The translations under genes were made by a program, and so were the position numbers. Positions 31,685 through 41,501 of a stretch of DNA of 64,000 nucleotides are shown piece by piece. The notes under the pieces are model-generated. The model was not told where the DNA came from. It saw nothing but the letters and a program-made list of their open reading frames with translations, and did no database searches. Location of the stretch: the NCBI GenBank assembly GCA_963836405.1, contig CAWIJL010000013.1:124001-188000 (forward strand), written 5' to 3'. Numbering within the stretch: the first letter of the stretch is position 1; every line of letters starts with the position of its first letter. Origin of the DNA: CAWIJJ01 sp963836405. GTDB lineage: Bacteria; Acidobacteriota; Terriglobia; Bryobacterales; Bryobacteraceae.

Positions 31685-33220
31685 TTATCGGGACTGCCAG
31701 GCGTCCAGGAATTCGTAGCGGTTGCGATTCGGCTCGGGGATGGCTTTGGGCGGGGCCTCGATCTGCATTACCTGGCGACTATGGGAATCCCAGGCAGGCC
31801 ACTGCGGAAGTCCGGAGCCGTTCGGATTGCCGGTTTTGACGAAGTTGGACCACCAGGCGTTCATGGTGGCGGAAAGCTTGCGATCCTCTTCGCGCCAGGG
31901 CAGATTCTTTTGGTCCAGCGTGCCGAAAACGTATTCGATTTCGGTGGCGTGCGCGGCGCCTTGCGGTTTGGGAACGGCGGGCCCGGCGGGCAGCACCTGG
32001 TCGAAGCGGTAGCGGTAGACCGGCTTGCCGCTGGTCTTGGAATGAAGCTCGATCATTTTCCAGGTGGGGTAAATGATCAGATTGTCGCTGAACAGCATGC
32101 CGGCCGATTGCAGCGCCTCGGCGGCGGTCGAGGCCGGATAAGCGTCGGCGGCACGGGCCGCCATCGAGCCGTAGGTTGTCTTCAATTGGGCGGCGAAACT
32201 TGCCGGCGTCGGAGGCTGGGCGGCGGCGGCGCCGTTCATTTCGTCGCGGGTCCATCCCGCCAGCAGCGGCACCTTGCTTTGTTTTCCCGCGGCGAAGATC
32301 TTGTAGGGTTCGTCGGGTATCGAGTAGCCGTCCACAATCGGCCAGAACTGCAAGGTGCGGTCGCGCGTGGCGGCCTGCACCAACTCCTTTGGCGTTTTCG
32401 CGCGCAGATCGGCGAGCTTCGCAGCCGACATGGATGTTGCCAGTTTCTCGCCGGCCTTCTCAGCGGCCGCCAAAGTCTGTGCTGCTCCCATTCCTTCGCG
32501 CGAGAAGAAGGCGCCGCTTTCGGCAACCGCGCCGCGGAAAAGTCCCTGTGCCTGCGGCATCACCATCAGTGCGCTGACGGCGAACGATCCGGCCGATTCG
32601 CCCGCGATCGTAACCTTGTTCGGATCGCCGCCGAACGCCGCGATGTTGCGCTTCACCCATGCGAGGGCCGCCGCCTGGTCCATCATGCCGTAATTGCCGG
32701 ATGCGTTGTGGCCCGACTCCCTGGTTAACTCGGGATGCGCAAGGAAACCGAACACGCCCAGGCGGTAATTGATAGTCACCACGATGACGCCGTTCTTTGC
32801 GAAGGCCTCGCCGTTGTGCCGCTTTTCATCGCCCGCGCCGGAAGTGAAGCCGCCGCCGTGGACCCAAAAGAAGACCGGCAGCCGTTCGGATGCCGAACGC
32901 GCGGGCGTCCAGACATTCAGGAAGAGGCAGTCTTCACTTTCCGCGGCGCTTTGGAACAGCATGTCGGGAAACGGATTCGTCTGGATGCAGCGGTTGCCGT
33001 ATTGCTTCGCGGAGCGGACTCCGGTCCAGGGTTTGACGGGCTGGGGAGGGCGCCAGCGCAGATCGCCAACGGGCGGCTCGGCGTAGGGGACGCCTTCGAA
33101 AATGCGGATGCCGGGAACCGTGGAAGCAGTGCCTTCGAGCATGCCGGCGTCGGTTTTGACGGTATCGGCGGCGGTGGAAATCATGGCAGCGGCAAAAAAC
33201 AGGGTAGCAAGGCGGCGCAT
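31685..33220 (-). CDS. Secreted carboxylesterase, type B
   Basis: ATG at 33220 follows AGGAGGCGTT and gives a Sec signal peptide (MRRLATLFFAAAMISTAA). The frame stays open further upstream only because it runs antisense-free into the dehydratase region. The 511-residue protein is a full-length carboxylesterase: VFFWVHGGGFTSGAG oxyanion hole, nucleophile in IAGESAGS, an acidic residue around DEM, and a late His (AAHATEIEYVFG). It likely hydrolyses esters or lactones in the periplasm. It lies 14 bp after the dehydratase gene, so it is probably the last gene of the Mo-hydroxylase operon. Confidence 0.88.
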   Translation of the reverse strand: MRRLATLFFAAAMISTAADTVKTDAGMLEGTASTVPGIRIFEGVPYAEPPVGDLRWRPPQPVKPWTGVRSAKQYGNRCIQTNPFPDMLFQSAAESEDCLFLNVWTPARSASERLPVFFWVHGGGFTSGAGDEKRHNGEAFAKNGVIVVTINYRLGVFGFLAHPELTRESGHNASGNYGMMDQAAALAWVKRNIAAFGGDPNKVTIAGESAGSFAVSALMVMPQAQGLFRGAVAESGAFFSREGMGAAQTLAAAEKAGEKLATSMSAAKLADLRAKTPKELVQAATRDRTLQFWPIVDGYSIPDEPYKIFAAGKQSKVPLLAGWTRDEMNGAAAAQPPTPASFAAQLKTTYGSMAARAADAYPASTAAEALQSAGMLFSDNLIIYPTWKMIELHSKTSGKPVYRYRFDQVLPAGPAVPKPQGAAHATEIEYVFGTLDQKNLPWREEDRKLSATMNAWWSNFVKTGNPNGSGLPQWPAWDSHSRQVMQIEAPPKAIPEPNRNRYEFLDAWQSR

Positions 33221-33234
33221 AACGCCTCCTATTC

Positions 33235-35201
33235 TCACACGCGGCGGATTCTGGCGGCGATGGCGTCGGGATCGAAAACGCAACCGCCCCAGGTACCTCC
33301 GCCGGCATCCTGAAGCATGGCCCAGAGACGCGTCTCGGGCGGCAGCGCCGGGTCGGGCTTCAGATCCTCGCGAGGGGCACGCGCGGCAAGCTCCGCATCT
33401 CCCGCCGCGAGGTTGACGGAGCCCTCCAGCTTGACGCGGTCGATGACGATTTCGATGATGTCGCCCTCCCGCACTTTGCCGATGGGGCCGCCGGCCAGCG
33501 CTTCCGGAGTGATGTGCCCGATGCAGGCGCCGGTGGAAACGCCGCTGAAGCGCGCATCCGTGATGACTGCCACTTCCTTGCCGAAATCGAGATAACGCAG
33601 CGCGGAGGTGATGGAGAAGATCTCTTCCATGCCGGATCCCATGGGGCCGCGACACATCAGCACGATGACGTCGCCCGCATGAATGGCGCCTCCCTTGATG
33701 GCGGCCACCGCCGTTTTTTCTTCGGTGAAGACGCGTGCCGGACCGGTCTTGCGGTATACGCCGTCGGCATCGACAACGGAGGGGTCGATGGCTGTGCTCT
33801 TGATGACCGCACCGCCCGGGGCGAGATTGCCTTTGGGGAACGTAACGGTGGAGGTGAGCCCGCGGCGGCGCGCGCCGTCCGCGTCCATGATCACGTCGTC
33901 GGGATCGACGCGGTCGCGCTCGCGAAGCACGCGGCGAAGTGCGTCGCGGCGCTCGGACTGCTCCCACCAGTCGAGCACGGTGCCGAGGGTCTCACCGGTG
34001 ACGGTGAGCGCGCCGGTTTCGAGCAGGCCCATGCGGCGCAAGTGCAGCATCACTTCCGGTACACCGCCGGCCAGGAAGACCTGGACCGTGGGATGCATGC
34101 GCGGGCCGTTCGGAAGCGCGTCCACGAGGCGGGGCGTCTGGCGGTTGACGCGCGTCCAGTCGTCCACGGTGGGGCGCGAGAGGCCGGCGGAAAAAGCGAT
34201 TGCGGGCAGGTGCAGAATCAGGTTGGTGGAGCCGCCGAATGCAGCGTGCAATACCAGCGCATTGCGCACGGAGGCGTCCGACAGGATTGCGCCCATGTTG
34301 AGGCGGCAGGAATCGAGTTCCATCACCGCGCGGGCGGAACGGCGCGCCATGTCGAGCCAGATGGGGTGGCCCGAGGGGGCGAGCGCCGAATGCGGCAGCG
34401 ACATGCCGAGCGCCTCGCCCACCACCTGCGCGGTGGCCGCGGTGCCCAGGAACTGGCACCCTCCTCCGGGCGTGGCGCAGGCGCGGCAGAGGCCCTCGGC
34501 GGCGTCCTGGAGGGTCATCTGGCCGTGCGCGAAACGGGCGCCGGCGGATCTGGATCTTGCCCGCATCCTCGCCCTCTTCGGCCAGCAGCGTGACGCCGCC
34601 GGGAATCAGGACGCAGGGATAGGTCGGTGGTCCCGGCCAGCGCCATCATCATGGCCGGCAGGCCCTTGTCGCAGGTGGCCACACCGAGCACGCCCGAGCG
34701 CGTGGGAAGAGAGCGGATCAGCCGTTTGAACACCGATGCCGCGTCGTTGCGGTAGGGCAGGGAATCGAACATTCCGGTTGTGCCCTGGGTACGGCCATCG
34801 CAGGGATCGGTGCAGTAGGCGGCGAACGGAATCGCGCCGTTCTGCTTGAGTTCGCGGGCGGCGGCTTCCATCAGCAGCCCGACTTCCCAGTGGCCCGTGT
34901 GATAGCCGAGCGCGACCGGTGTGCCGTCGGAGGCGCGGATGCCGCCGTGCGTGCTCAGGATCAGAAATTCCTTGCGGCCGAGCGCGGAGGGATCCCATCC
35001 CATGCCGGCGTTCTGCGCCCATCCGAAGACGTCGCCCGAGGGACTCTGGATGAGCATTTCGGCGGTGATGGGCACCTCGCCCTGCGGCCCGGGCGCCTTG
35101 CTGCGAATGTCGTAAAGGGAGGAATCGGCGGTCTCGAAGATGGTCAGGTTCACGGGGGTCTCGATGGCGAGGGTGTTGGCGGCCTTCCCCTCTACCGACA
35201 C
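33235..35201 (-). pseudogene. YjhG/YagF-type sugar-acid dehydratase (IlvD/Edd family), interrupted by two +1 frameshifts
   Basis: The N-terminal part (GTG at 35201 down to about 34621) encodes YDIRSKAPGPQGEVP, NAGMGWDPSALG and TDPCDGRTQGT. The C-terminal part (34548-33235) encodes GARFAHGQMTLQDAAE, CATPGGGCQFLGTA and the rest through GGTWGGCVFDPD. Between them the strip reading LIPGGVTLLAEEGEDAGK lies in a third frame. One extra base near 34619-34621 and another near 34549 explain both breaks. If repaired, the protein would be about 655 residues and match D-xylonate/sugar-acid dehydratases of the YjhG/YagF group, which bind an Fe-S cluster through conserved Cys residues. Either the gene is broken or the sequence has errors; see the neighbouring CoxG-like gene. 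Confidence 0.85.
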
Positions 35202-35214
35202 GATACCATTCGCG

Positions 35215-35672
35215 TCATCCGGCGCCGAGCGCGGCCTGGGAGGCTTCGGCCGAGAGCTTGGTGAAGAAGCGCTTGATCAACATCTTTGCGGTGCTATCGA
35301 TCAGGCGCTGGCCCACGGCGGCGATCGTGCCGCCCACGCTGACATCGCCCTCGTAGTGGACCGCCGTGCGAGCCATCGAGGGGCGTGAGCGAAATCAACC
35401 CCTCGCCCTTCATGAAGCCGATCTTGCCCGTGCCCTCCACCACCAGGCGGAAACTCTCCACGGGGTTCTCGCTCGGCGATGCGCACTTTTCCCTCGAACA
35501 GTCCGGACATACTGCCGAGGATCATCTTCATGCGCATGACGTATTCTTTGTCGCCGATCGGGTCGAGGCGTTCGCAGCCGGGCATGCAGCGCGCGAGCAC
35601 CTGCGGGTCCTGAAGCAATTCATAGGCGCGCTCGCGCACGGCGGGCAGCGCGGCGTCGCCCGCGATTTTCAC
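35215..35672 (-). pseudogene. CoxG-like SRPBCC protein, interrupted by two +1 frameshifts
   Basis: The first part (35672 to about 35470) reads MKIAGDAALPAVRERAYELL, then ARCMPGCERLDPIGDKEYV, the typical CoxG start. One extra base near 35468 moves the frame to NPVESFRLVVEGTGKIGF. A second at about 35368 moves it to TAVHYEGDVSVGGTIAAVGQ, and the frame then runs to a stop at 35215. The restored protein would be about 151 residues, the normal length. CoxG proteins help mature or anchor Mo-hydroxylases at the membrane. Its start overlaps the stop of the FAD subunit gene by 4 bp. Confidence 0.82.
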
Positions 35673-36514
35673 GACGCCCTCGAAAGCGCGGCTTCGATGG
35701 CCCGCGCGGCGTGAACGCGCAGCAGGTGACGCCGGTAATCGGCGGAAGCGTACAGGTCCGAGTTGGCCTCTTCGCCCTCTCCGATGGCGCCGACGGCAGC
35801 CCCGATATCCGCGCCGCCCTGAAGCGCCTGCTCCACGTTGAGGGCGCGGAAGGCGCGCGGGCCGAACCCGGTGATGCCGATACGGGCCATCGCGATTCGC
35901 CCCCCGCTCTTCTTCACACGCGCGGCCACACCGATTACGGCGAAGCCGGAAGCGGGATGCTCCACCTTCGCATACCGGTAGCCTTCGCTCGGCTCCTCGA
36001 GTGGCACATCGAACTGTTGAACGATCTCGCCCGGTTCGAGCGCCGTGGTGAAAGCGTCCACGAAGAAATCGGCGGCATCCACGGTGCGGGTTCCGCTCGC
36101 CGAGACAAGGTGAATGCGAGCTTCGAGGGCCAGTAGCGCCGCGGGGTAATCGGCCGCTGGATCGGCGTGGGCGACGCTTCCTCCGATGGTGCCCATATTG
36201 CGCACCTGAACGTCACCGATGTAGCCGGCGGTCTCGGCGAGCAGCGGGCAGCGGCCGCGCGTGACCGGCGAGCTTTCGACGTCGTGGTGAGTGGTCATGG
36301 CGCCGATCCGCAGCACGCCGCCGCTCTCCGAAATTCCGCGCAGCCCCGATATGCGGCGCAGGTCCACTACCTCGGCGGGAGTCGCCAGCCGCAGCTTCAT
36401 CATCGGGATCAGGCTCATGCCGCCGGCCAGGATTTTGCGATCGCCGCTCTCCACCAGCGCGAGCGCCTCTTCGATGGTCGCCGGGGCCGAATATTCGAAT
36501 TCCTGCGGGATCAT
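35669..36514 (-). CDS. Mo-hydroxylase FAD-binding subunit (CoxM/CutM-like)
   Basis: A 281-residue FAD subunit of the xanthine oxidase/CO dehydrogenase family. The two FAD-binding motifs are AGGMSLIPMMKLR (residues 31-43) and TIGGSVAHADPAAD (near 109-122), followed by a C-terminal CO_deh_flav_C domain. It transfers electrons from the Fe-S subunit to the acceptor. It overlaps the large-subunit gene by 4 bp and the CoxG-like gene by 4 bp. Confidence 0.92.
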   Translation of the reverse strand: MIPQEFEYSAPATIEEALALVESGDRKILAGGMSLIPMMKLRLATPAEVVDLRRISGLRGISESGGVLRIGAMTTHHDVESSPVTRGRCPLLAETAGYIGDVQVRNMGTIGGSVAHADPAADYPAALLALEARIHLVSASGTRTVDAADFFVDAFTTALEPGEIVQQFDVPLEEPSEGYRYAKVEHPASGFAVIGVAARVKKSGGRIAMARIGITGFGPRAFRALNVEQALQGGADIGAAVGAIGEGEEANSDLYASADYRRHLLRVHAARAIEAALSRAS

Positions 36515-38844
36515 GCGCGGGCTCCTCCCTGAATCGCTCTCCAGACTTTTTCCGGCGTGAGCGGCATGTCCAGGTGGCGGATGCCGAGCGGCGCAAGCGC
36601 ATCGACCACCGAGTTCACCACCGCCGGCGAGCAGCCGATGGTGCCGGCTTCGCCCACGCCTTTGACGCCGAGCGGATTCACCGGCGAGGGCGTCTCGGTA
36701 TGGCTGCTCTCGATGTGGGGCATGAAGTGCGCGCGCGGCAGCGCATAGTCGGTGAGTTCACCGCTGAGCAGTTGGCCGTTCTCGTCGTAGACAGCCTGTT
36801 CCCAGAGGGCTTGGCCCAAGCCCTGCGCGACGCCGCCGTGCACCTGGCCGTCCACCAGAAGCGGGTTGATAATCTTCCCGCAATCGTCCACGGCGACATA
36901 CCGGCGAATGTCGATGTTGCCGGTTTCGCGGTCCACTTCCGTGACCACAATGTGCGCGCCGAACGGGAAGGTGAAATTGGGCGGTTCCCAGAAGTGGGTG
37001 GCCACCAGGCCCGGCTCGGTGTTGGCGGGAAGCTGTTTGGCATGGTGCGCGGCCGCCGCCATTTCCCCAAAGGATACGGAACGGCCGGTGGCCTCGTGGA
37101 TGCACGCGCCGCCGGAAAGCGTGACCGCGTCGTCGCCGAGCATCATCGCGCCGAACTTCTTCATTTTGGCTTTGATGTCCTGCAATGCGTAGTAGAGGGC
37201 CGCGCCTCCCACGGCGGTGCCGCGGCTGCCGAAGGTGCCGATGCCGTACTGCACCACCGACGTATCGCCGTGAACGACGAGCACGTCCGCCATATCCACG
37301 CCAAGCTCGTCCGCAACAATTTGGGCGAACGTGGTCTCTTCGCCCTGCCCGTGCGGCGACGCGCCGGTGAGCACGGTGACCTTGCCGGAAGGCTCGACCT
37401 TTACGGTGGCGCTTTCCCATCCGCCGGCGGGCATGGCGGCCGATGGGCCCATGGCGCAGACTTCGCCATAGGTGGACATGCCGATGCCCATCAGTTTGCC
37501 GGCGGCGCGCGCCTCGGCCTGCTGCTTGCGCAGCGCGGGATAGTCCACCTGCCGCAGGGCTTCGTTCAGCGGCGCGGCGTAGTTGCCGCTGTCGTAGGTG
37601 AGGCCGGTGGCGGTGTTGTACGGGAACTCGTCGTTGCCGACGAAATTCTTCAGGCGAAGCTCCGCGGGGTCCATGCGGATCTCGGCCGCCAGCATGTCCA
37701 CCATGCGCTCGATGCCGTGTGTTGCTTCGGGTCGTCCCGCGCCGCGGTAGGCGTCGGTGGGTACGCAGTTGGTGAAGGCGCCGACGATGTCCGCGGATAC
37801 GTTCTTGAACTTATAGAGGCCCGGCATCATGAGCACGGACAGCGTGGGGATGGCCGCGGTGAGCAACTGGTGGTATGCCCCGATATCCTGAATCAGCTTG
37901 AGCCTGAGCCCCAGCATGGTGCCGTCGCGCCGGGCGGCGAGCTCGAAATAATCGACGTGGCCGCGGCCGTGAATCGTGCACAAGAAGTTCTCGCGCCTCG
38001 ATTCGATCCACTTCACCGGCTTGCCGATGCGCATGGCGACGAAGCCCATCAGCGCCTCTTCGGCATACATGTTCAGCTTGGAGCCGAAGCCGCCTCCGAC
38101 CTCCGGGGTGGTGACGCGCACCAGGTTCTCCGCCATCCCGAGCGCGCCCGCTACCAGCGATCGCATCAGGTGTGGGATCTGCGTGGAACTGAACAGTTGC
38201 AGCGACTTTTCGCCCGGGCGCCAGTCGGCCACCACGCCGCGGGTTTCGATGGCGGTGGGAATCAGCCGCTGGCTGGTGATGCGCTGTTTGACGACGACCT
38301 CGGCTTCGGCGAACGCCTGTTCCACGTTGCCGCCTTCCTGGTGGAACGTGAACGCCACGTTGTCCGGCCACTCGGGGTGTACCGCGGGCGCACCGGAGGC
38401 AATGGCTTTCTCGGGATCGGCCACGGCGGGCTGCGGGTCGTAAACGACTTCGACGAGATCGGCCGCATCGCTGGCGAGGTAGCGGTCCGTAGCCACTACG
38501 ACCGCCACCGGATGGCCAGTGTAATAAACGCGGTCCTGGGCGAGCAGGTGATGATGGGGGACGCGGAGTCCGGGGAGCGAAGCCGCGGTCGGAACCGGGC
38601 CGAGATGCTTCACGTCGGCGCCGGTGAACACTGCCACTACGCCGGGCTTCTCGAGCGCCGGCTGTGCGTCGATGCTCTTGATGCGTGCCGCTGCGTGCGG
38701 GCTGCGCACGACACAGGCGTGGTGCATCCCGGGCATCTTGATGTCGTCCACGTAAACCGCGGTCCCGGTGAGAAGGCGCGGATCTTCGGTGCGCCGCACG
38801 CGGCGGCCCACCAGTGTTTGCGGCTTGGTGAGAGTGGTTGCCAT
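36511..38844 (-). CDS. Molybdenum hydroxylase large subunit, form II CoxL-like
   Basis: A 777-residue molybdopterin-binding subunit. It has the Moco loop GGGFGSK (about 249-255), an active-site loop AYRGAGR at 365-371, and the catalytic glutamate in GVKGVGEAGTIG near the C-terminus. Form I CO dehydrogenase carries AYxCSFR at the loop, whereas AYRGAGR defines form II proteins, many of which do not oxidise CO efficiently. The S-L-M gene order also matches form II. An aldehyde or N-heterocycle substrate is at least as likely as CO. It overlaps coxM and follows the small subunit by 3 bp. Confidence 0.92.
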   Translation of the reverse strand: MATTLTKPQTLVGRRVRRTEDPRLLTGTAVYVDDIKMPGMHHACVVRSPHAAARIKSIDAQPALEKPGVVAVFTGADVKHLGPVPTAASLPGLRVPHHHLLAQDRVYYTGHPVAVVVATDRYLASDAADLVEVVYDPQPAVADPEKAIASGAPAVHPEWPDNVAFTFHQEGGNVEQAFAEAEVVVKQRITSQRLIPTAIETRGVVADWRPGEKSLQLFSSTQIPHLMRSLVAGALGMAENLVRVTTPEVGGGFGSKLNMYAEEALMGFVAMRIGKPVKWIESRRENFLCTIHGRGHVDYFELAARRDGTMLGLRLKLIQDIGAYHQLLTAAIPTLSVLMMPGLYKFKNVSADIVGAFTNCVPTDAYRGAGRPEATHGIERMVDMLAAEIRMDPAELRLKNFVGNDEFPYNTATGLTYDSGNYAAPLNEALRQVDYPALRKQQAEARAAGKLMGIGMSTYGEVCAMGPSAAMPAGGWESATVKVEPSGKVTVLTGASPHGQGEETTFAQIVADELGVDMADVLVVHGDTSVVQYGIGTFGSRGTAVGGAALYYALQDIKAKMKKFGAMMLGDDAVTLSGGACIHEATGRSVSFGEMAAAAHHAKQLPANTEPGLVATHFWEPPNFTFPFGAHIVVTEVDRETGNIDIRRYVAVDDCGKIINPLLVDGQVHGGVAQGLGQALWEQAVYDENGQLLSGELTDYALPRAHFMPHIESSHTETPSPVNPLGVKGVGEAGTIGCSPAVVNSVVDALAPLGIRHLDMPLTPEKVWRAIQGGARA

Positions 38845-38847
38845 GGG

Positions 38848-39318
38848 CTACGCCCCCGCCTTTGCCGCGGCGGATTTAACCGCGTTCACGATGTGTTGAT
38901 AGCCCGTGCAGCGGCACAGGTTGCCGTGCAGTCCCTTGCGAATATCGTGCTCGGAGGGATTCGGATGGTCGGCCAGAAGCTGCTTCGTGCTCATGACCAT
39001 GCCGGGTGTGCAGAACCCGCATTGCAGGCCGTGCTCGTTCCAGAAGGCCTCCTGCACGGGGTCGAGGATGCCGTTCGCGGCCAGACCCTCGATGGTGAGC
39101 AGTTCGCGGCCGTCGGCCTGCACCGCGAAGAGGGTGCACGATTTCACGGCCCGGCCGTCCAGCATGACCGTGCACGCGCCGCAGATGGAGGTTTCGCAGC
39201 CGATGTGCGGACCGGTGAGGCCCGCCACTTCCCTTAAGTAGTGGATCAGAAGGAGCCGGGGCTCGACTTCGTCAGAATGGGATTTCCCGTTGATTGTCAG
39301 TGCGATCTTATGCTTCAT
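38848..39318 (-). CDS. Mo-hydroxylase [2Fe-2S] small subunit (CoxS-like)
   Basis: A 156-residue two-domain iron-sulfur subunit. The plant-ferredoxin-type cluster is bound by CETSICGAC and a later Cys (VKSCTLF), and the second cluster by CGFC and CRC in the helical C-terminal domain (QCGFCTPGMVMS, NLCRCTGYQ). It shuttles electrons from Moco to FAD. It is the first gene of the operon, diverging from a peptide transporter across 137 bp. Confidence 0.94.
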   Translation of the reverse strand: MKHKIALTINGKSHSDEVEPRLLLIHYLREVAGLTGPHIGCETSICGACTVMLDGRAVKSCTLFAVQADGRELLTIEGLAANGILDPVQEAFWNEHGLQCGFCTPGMVMSTKQLLADHPNPSEHDIRKGLHGNLCRCTGYQHIVNAVKSAAAKAGA

Positions 39319-39455
39319 GCGCGCATCCCCGGGACCCGGTGTCAGGCCCCACCCAGATGGTTATTGAAGTTAACAGAATCGCGGCGGAAAACAAAATCCG
39401 GCAAAGGGCCGATGCGCTCCTCCGTGCCGCTTTGTAATCGTGCGAACATACGGCC

Positions 39456-40811
39456 ATGCTCAAGGACCCGGCCGGCAGCGGCCTGAAAGGGCAACCGCCC
39501 GGCCTGACGACGCTGTTTCTGACGGAACTGTGGGAACGATTCAGCTATTACGGAATGCGCGCCATCCTGGTGTTGTTCATGGTGGCGCCTGCCGTGGAAG
39601 GCGGTCTCGGTTTCGAAACCCGGGAGGCGACCTCGCTCTACGGCACGTATACCATGGCGGTCTACCTGCTCGCGCTGCCGGGCGGGCTGCTGGCCGACCG
39701 GGTTTTGCAACCGCGCCGGGCGGTCCTGTTGGGTGGGTTGTTAATGGCGGCGGGGGAATTCTCCATGGCGGTGCATTCGCTGCCGAGCTTCTACGGGGGA
39801 CTTTGCCTGATCGCGGTGGGGACGGGCCTGCTGAAGCCCAGCATCAGCACCATGGTGGGCAGCCTTTACGGACCCGGCGATGTGCGCCGCGATAGCGGAT
39901 TCTCCATCTTCTATATGGGGATCAATATCGGCGCGCTGATGGCACCGCTGGTTTGCGGCTGGCTGGCGGAGAGCGCGGGATTCCGTTCGGTGCTGTCGTC
40001 GGCCGGCTTCGATCCTATCCGGAGCTGGCATTGGGCGTTCGGCGTGGCGGGGGTGGGGATGCTGGTGGGCGTGACCGTTTTCCTGCTGCAGAGTCACCGC
40101 ATTCCGCAACCGGCGGCGCCGGCCGGCACGCGAAGCGGCGGCGCGGAACCCGGCGCGGTACTTACCCGCGAGGAATGGAAGCGGATGGCGGCCATCACGG
40201 TGCTTTTCGCGTTCACGATCATGTTCTGGGCTGCATACGAACAGAAGGGCGCCAGCCTCAACCTGTTCGCGAAACGGCTGGTGAGCACGCAAATTTTCGG
40301 CTGGGAGTTCCCGGCGAGCTGGCTGCAATCGCTCACGCCATGTTACGTGATTTTGCTGGCGCCGCTGTTCGCGAAACTATGGGTGCAACTCGGAAAGCGC
40401 CAACCCTCCAGCCCGCAGAAATTCGCACTGGGGCTGTTTGCCATCGGCGCCGCCTTCTGCCTGCTGGTTCCCGCGTCGGCTTTGACCGCCGGCGGCAAGA
40501 TCAGCCCGCTGTGGCTGGCCGGCGTGTACCTGTTCGACGTCGTGGGCGAGCTGTGCCTGAGTCCGGTCGGGTTGAGCACGGTGACCAAGCTGGCGCCGGT
40601 CCGCTTTGTCGGACTGATGATGGGCCTCTGGTTTTTCGCGACGTCGTTGGGGAACAAGCTGGCCGGATTTCTCTCCGGCTACTTCGTGGCCGAGGATAGC
40701 GGCACACTGATGCGGTTGTACGGCGGCATCGCCGCGGCGCTGATCGCGTCGGGCGTGCTGTTGACGCTGCTCAAGCCGGCCATCCGGCGCTGGTCCGGAG
40801 AGGCCGGCTAA
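39456..40811 (+). CDS. POT-family proton-coupled oligopeptide transporter
   Basis: A 451-residue MFS protein of the POT/PTR2 family with 12-14 TM helices. The family signature ExxERFxYY is present as ELWERFSYYG near residues 24-33, and the PTR2 motif region reads FSIFYMGINIGALMAPL near 150-166. It imports di- and tripeptides with protons. It is longer-looped but shorter than E. coli DtpA (about 500 residues). No promoter with clear boxes was found; it ends 3 bp from the convergent bacterioferritin gene. Confidence 0.9.
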   Translation: MLKDPAGSGLKGQPPGLTTLFLTELWERFSYYGMRAILVLFMVAPAVEGGLGFETREATSLYGTYTMAVYLLALPGGLLADRVLQPRRAVLLGGLLMAAGEFSMAVHSLPSFYGGLCLIAVGTGLLKPSISTMVGSLYGPGDVRRDSGFSIFYMGINIGALMAPLVCGWLAESAGFRSVLSSAGFDPIRSWHWAFGVAGVGMLVGVTVFLLQSHRIPQPAAPAGTRSGGAEPGAVLTREEWKRMAAITVLFAFTIMFWAAYEQKGASLNLFAKRLVSTQIFGWEFPASWLQSLTPCYVILLAPLFAKLWVQLGKRQPSSPQKFALGLFAIGAAFCLLVPASALTAGGKISPLWLAGVYLFDVVGELCLSPVGLSTVTKLAPVRFVGLMMGLWFFATSLGNKLAGFLSGYFVAEDSGTLMRLYGGIAAALIASGVLLTLLKPAIRRWSGEAG

Positions 40812-40814
40812 CGC

Positions 40815-41303
40815 TTAACCCGCGGCTTGCCCCTGCGGGGCAGTGAAGGATTGCAGCGCGAGATAGCTCAGGCCGAAACGCTTGATGTTGTCGGCCTGCT
40901 GCTCAAACTGGTCGGAGTGAGTTTCTTCGTCGGCCACCATTCGCTCGAACAACTGCTTGGAGGCGGAGTCGGCGTTGGCAGCGCACTCCAGCGCGGCCTG
41001 GTTGTAAGCTTTGACGCTGTCCTGCTCCATGTCCATCGCCTTGACCAGGATCTGCTCGGGATCGACAATCTTCTCCACCGGCCCCGCGGAAACCATTTCC
41101 ACCTCGCCTTTGAGGAACAGGATTCGGTCTGCGAGCACTTCGATGTGGCCCATTTCCTGGATGGCGATCCGCTTCAGCAACGCTGCCAGCGGCGTGAATC
41201 CCTGGTCGTCCAGGTGGAAATGAAAGTAGAGGTACTGGTGCACGGCCTGCAGCTCATCGGCCACGGCGCAGTTCAACAACTGGATGCTCTTTGTCTTATC
41301 CAT
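40815..41303 (-). CDS. bfr: Bacterioferritin
   Basis: A 162-residue four-helix ferritin-like protein. The di-iron ligands fit E17, E50, H53, E93, E126 and H129. M51 lies in the EMGH motif at the position of the haem-ligating methionine of bacterioferritin, so haem binding is plausible. It would store iron as a cytoplasmic 24-mer and oxidise Fe(II). The ribosome-binding site is weak (AAGAG). It is transcribed alone, away from the TonB-dependent receptor gene. Confidence 0.88.
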   Translation of the reverse strand: MDKTKSIQLLNCAVADELQAVHQYLYFHFHLDDQGFTPLAALLKRIAIQEMGHIEVLADRILFLKGEVEMVSAGPVEKIVDPEQILVKAMDMEQDSVKAYNQAALECAANADSASKQLFERMVADEETHSDQFEQQADNIKRFGLSYLALQSFTAPQGQAAG

Positions 41304-41465
41304 ATCGGCTCTTAAACGCCATTATCTCAGAAGCGCTTCGGGGAGGTGTCTGGGGCAAGACCAGCGAGGCGCAGTGTAACTTTCCCGGCAGCGCGAACTG
41401 CCAGGAGACCAGGCGGTTGTCCGATTCCTCACTTTCGGGCAGATAAACATCCCTTAAAGGCTGTA

Positions 41466-41494
41466 TTGTCTCCGGATTGTTCGAACCGTAAACT
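41466..41494 (+). promoter_or_regulatory. Candidate sigma70 promoter of the TonB-dependent receptor gene
   Basis: TTGTCT (41466-41471) and TAAACT (41489-41494) are separated by exactly 17 nt. This predicts a start near 41502 and a leader of about 210 nt before the receptor ATG at 41712. Confidence 0.5.
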
Positions 41495-41501
41495 AACTCC
41501 T

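Noticed and set aside
36574..39237. 887-codon plus-strand frame antisense to the Mo-hydroxylase genes
   Set aside because: It mirrors the large and small subunits, whose metal and cofactor motifs are unambiguous.
36511..39318. Calling this a CO dehydrogenase
   Set aside because: The active-site loop is the form II AYRGAGR, not AYxCSFR, and no coxDEF genes are adjacent; substrate left open.
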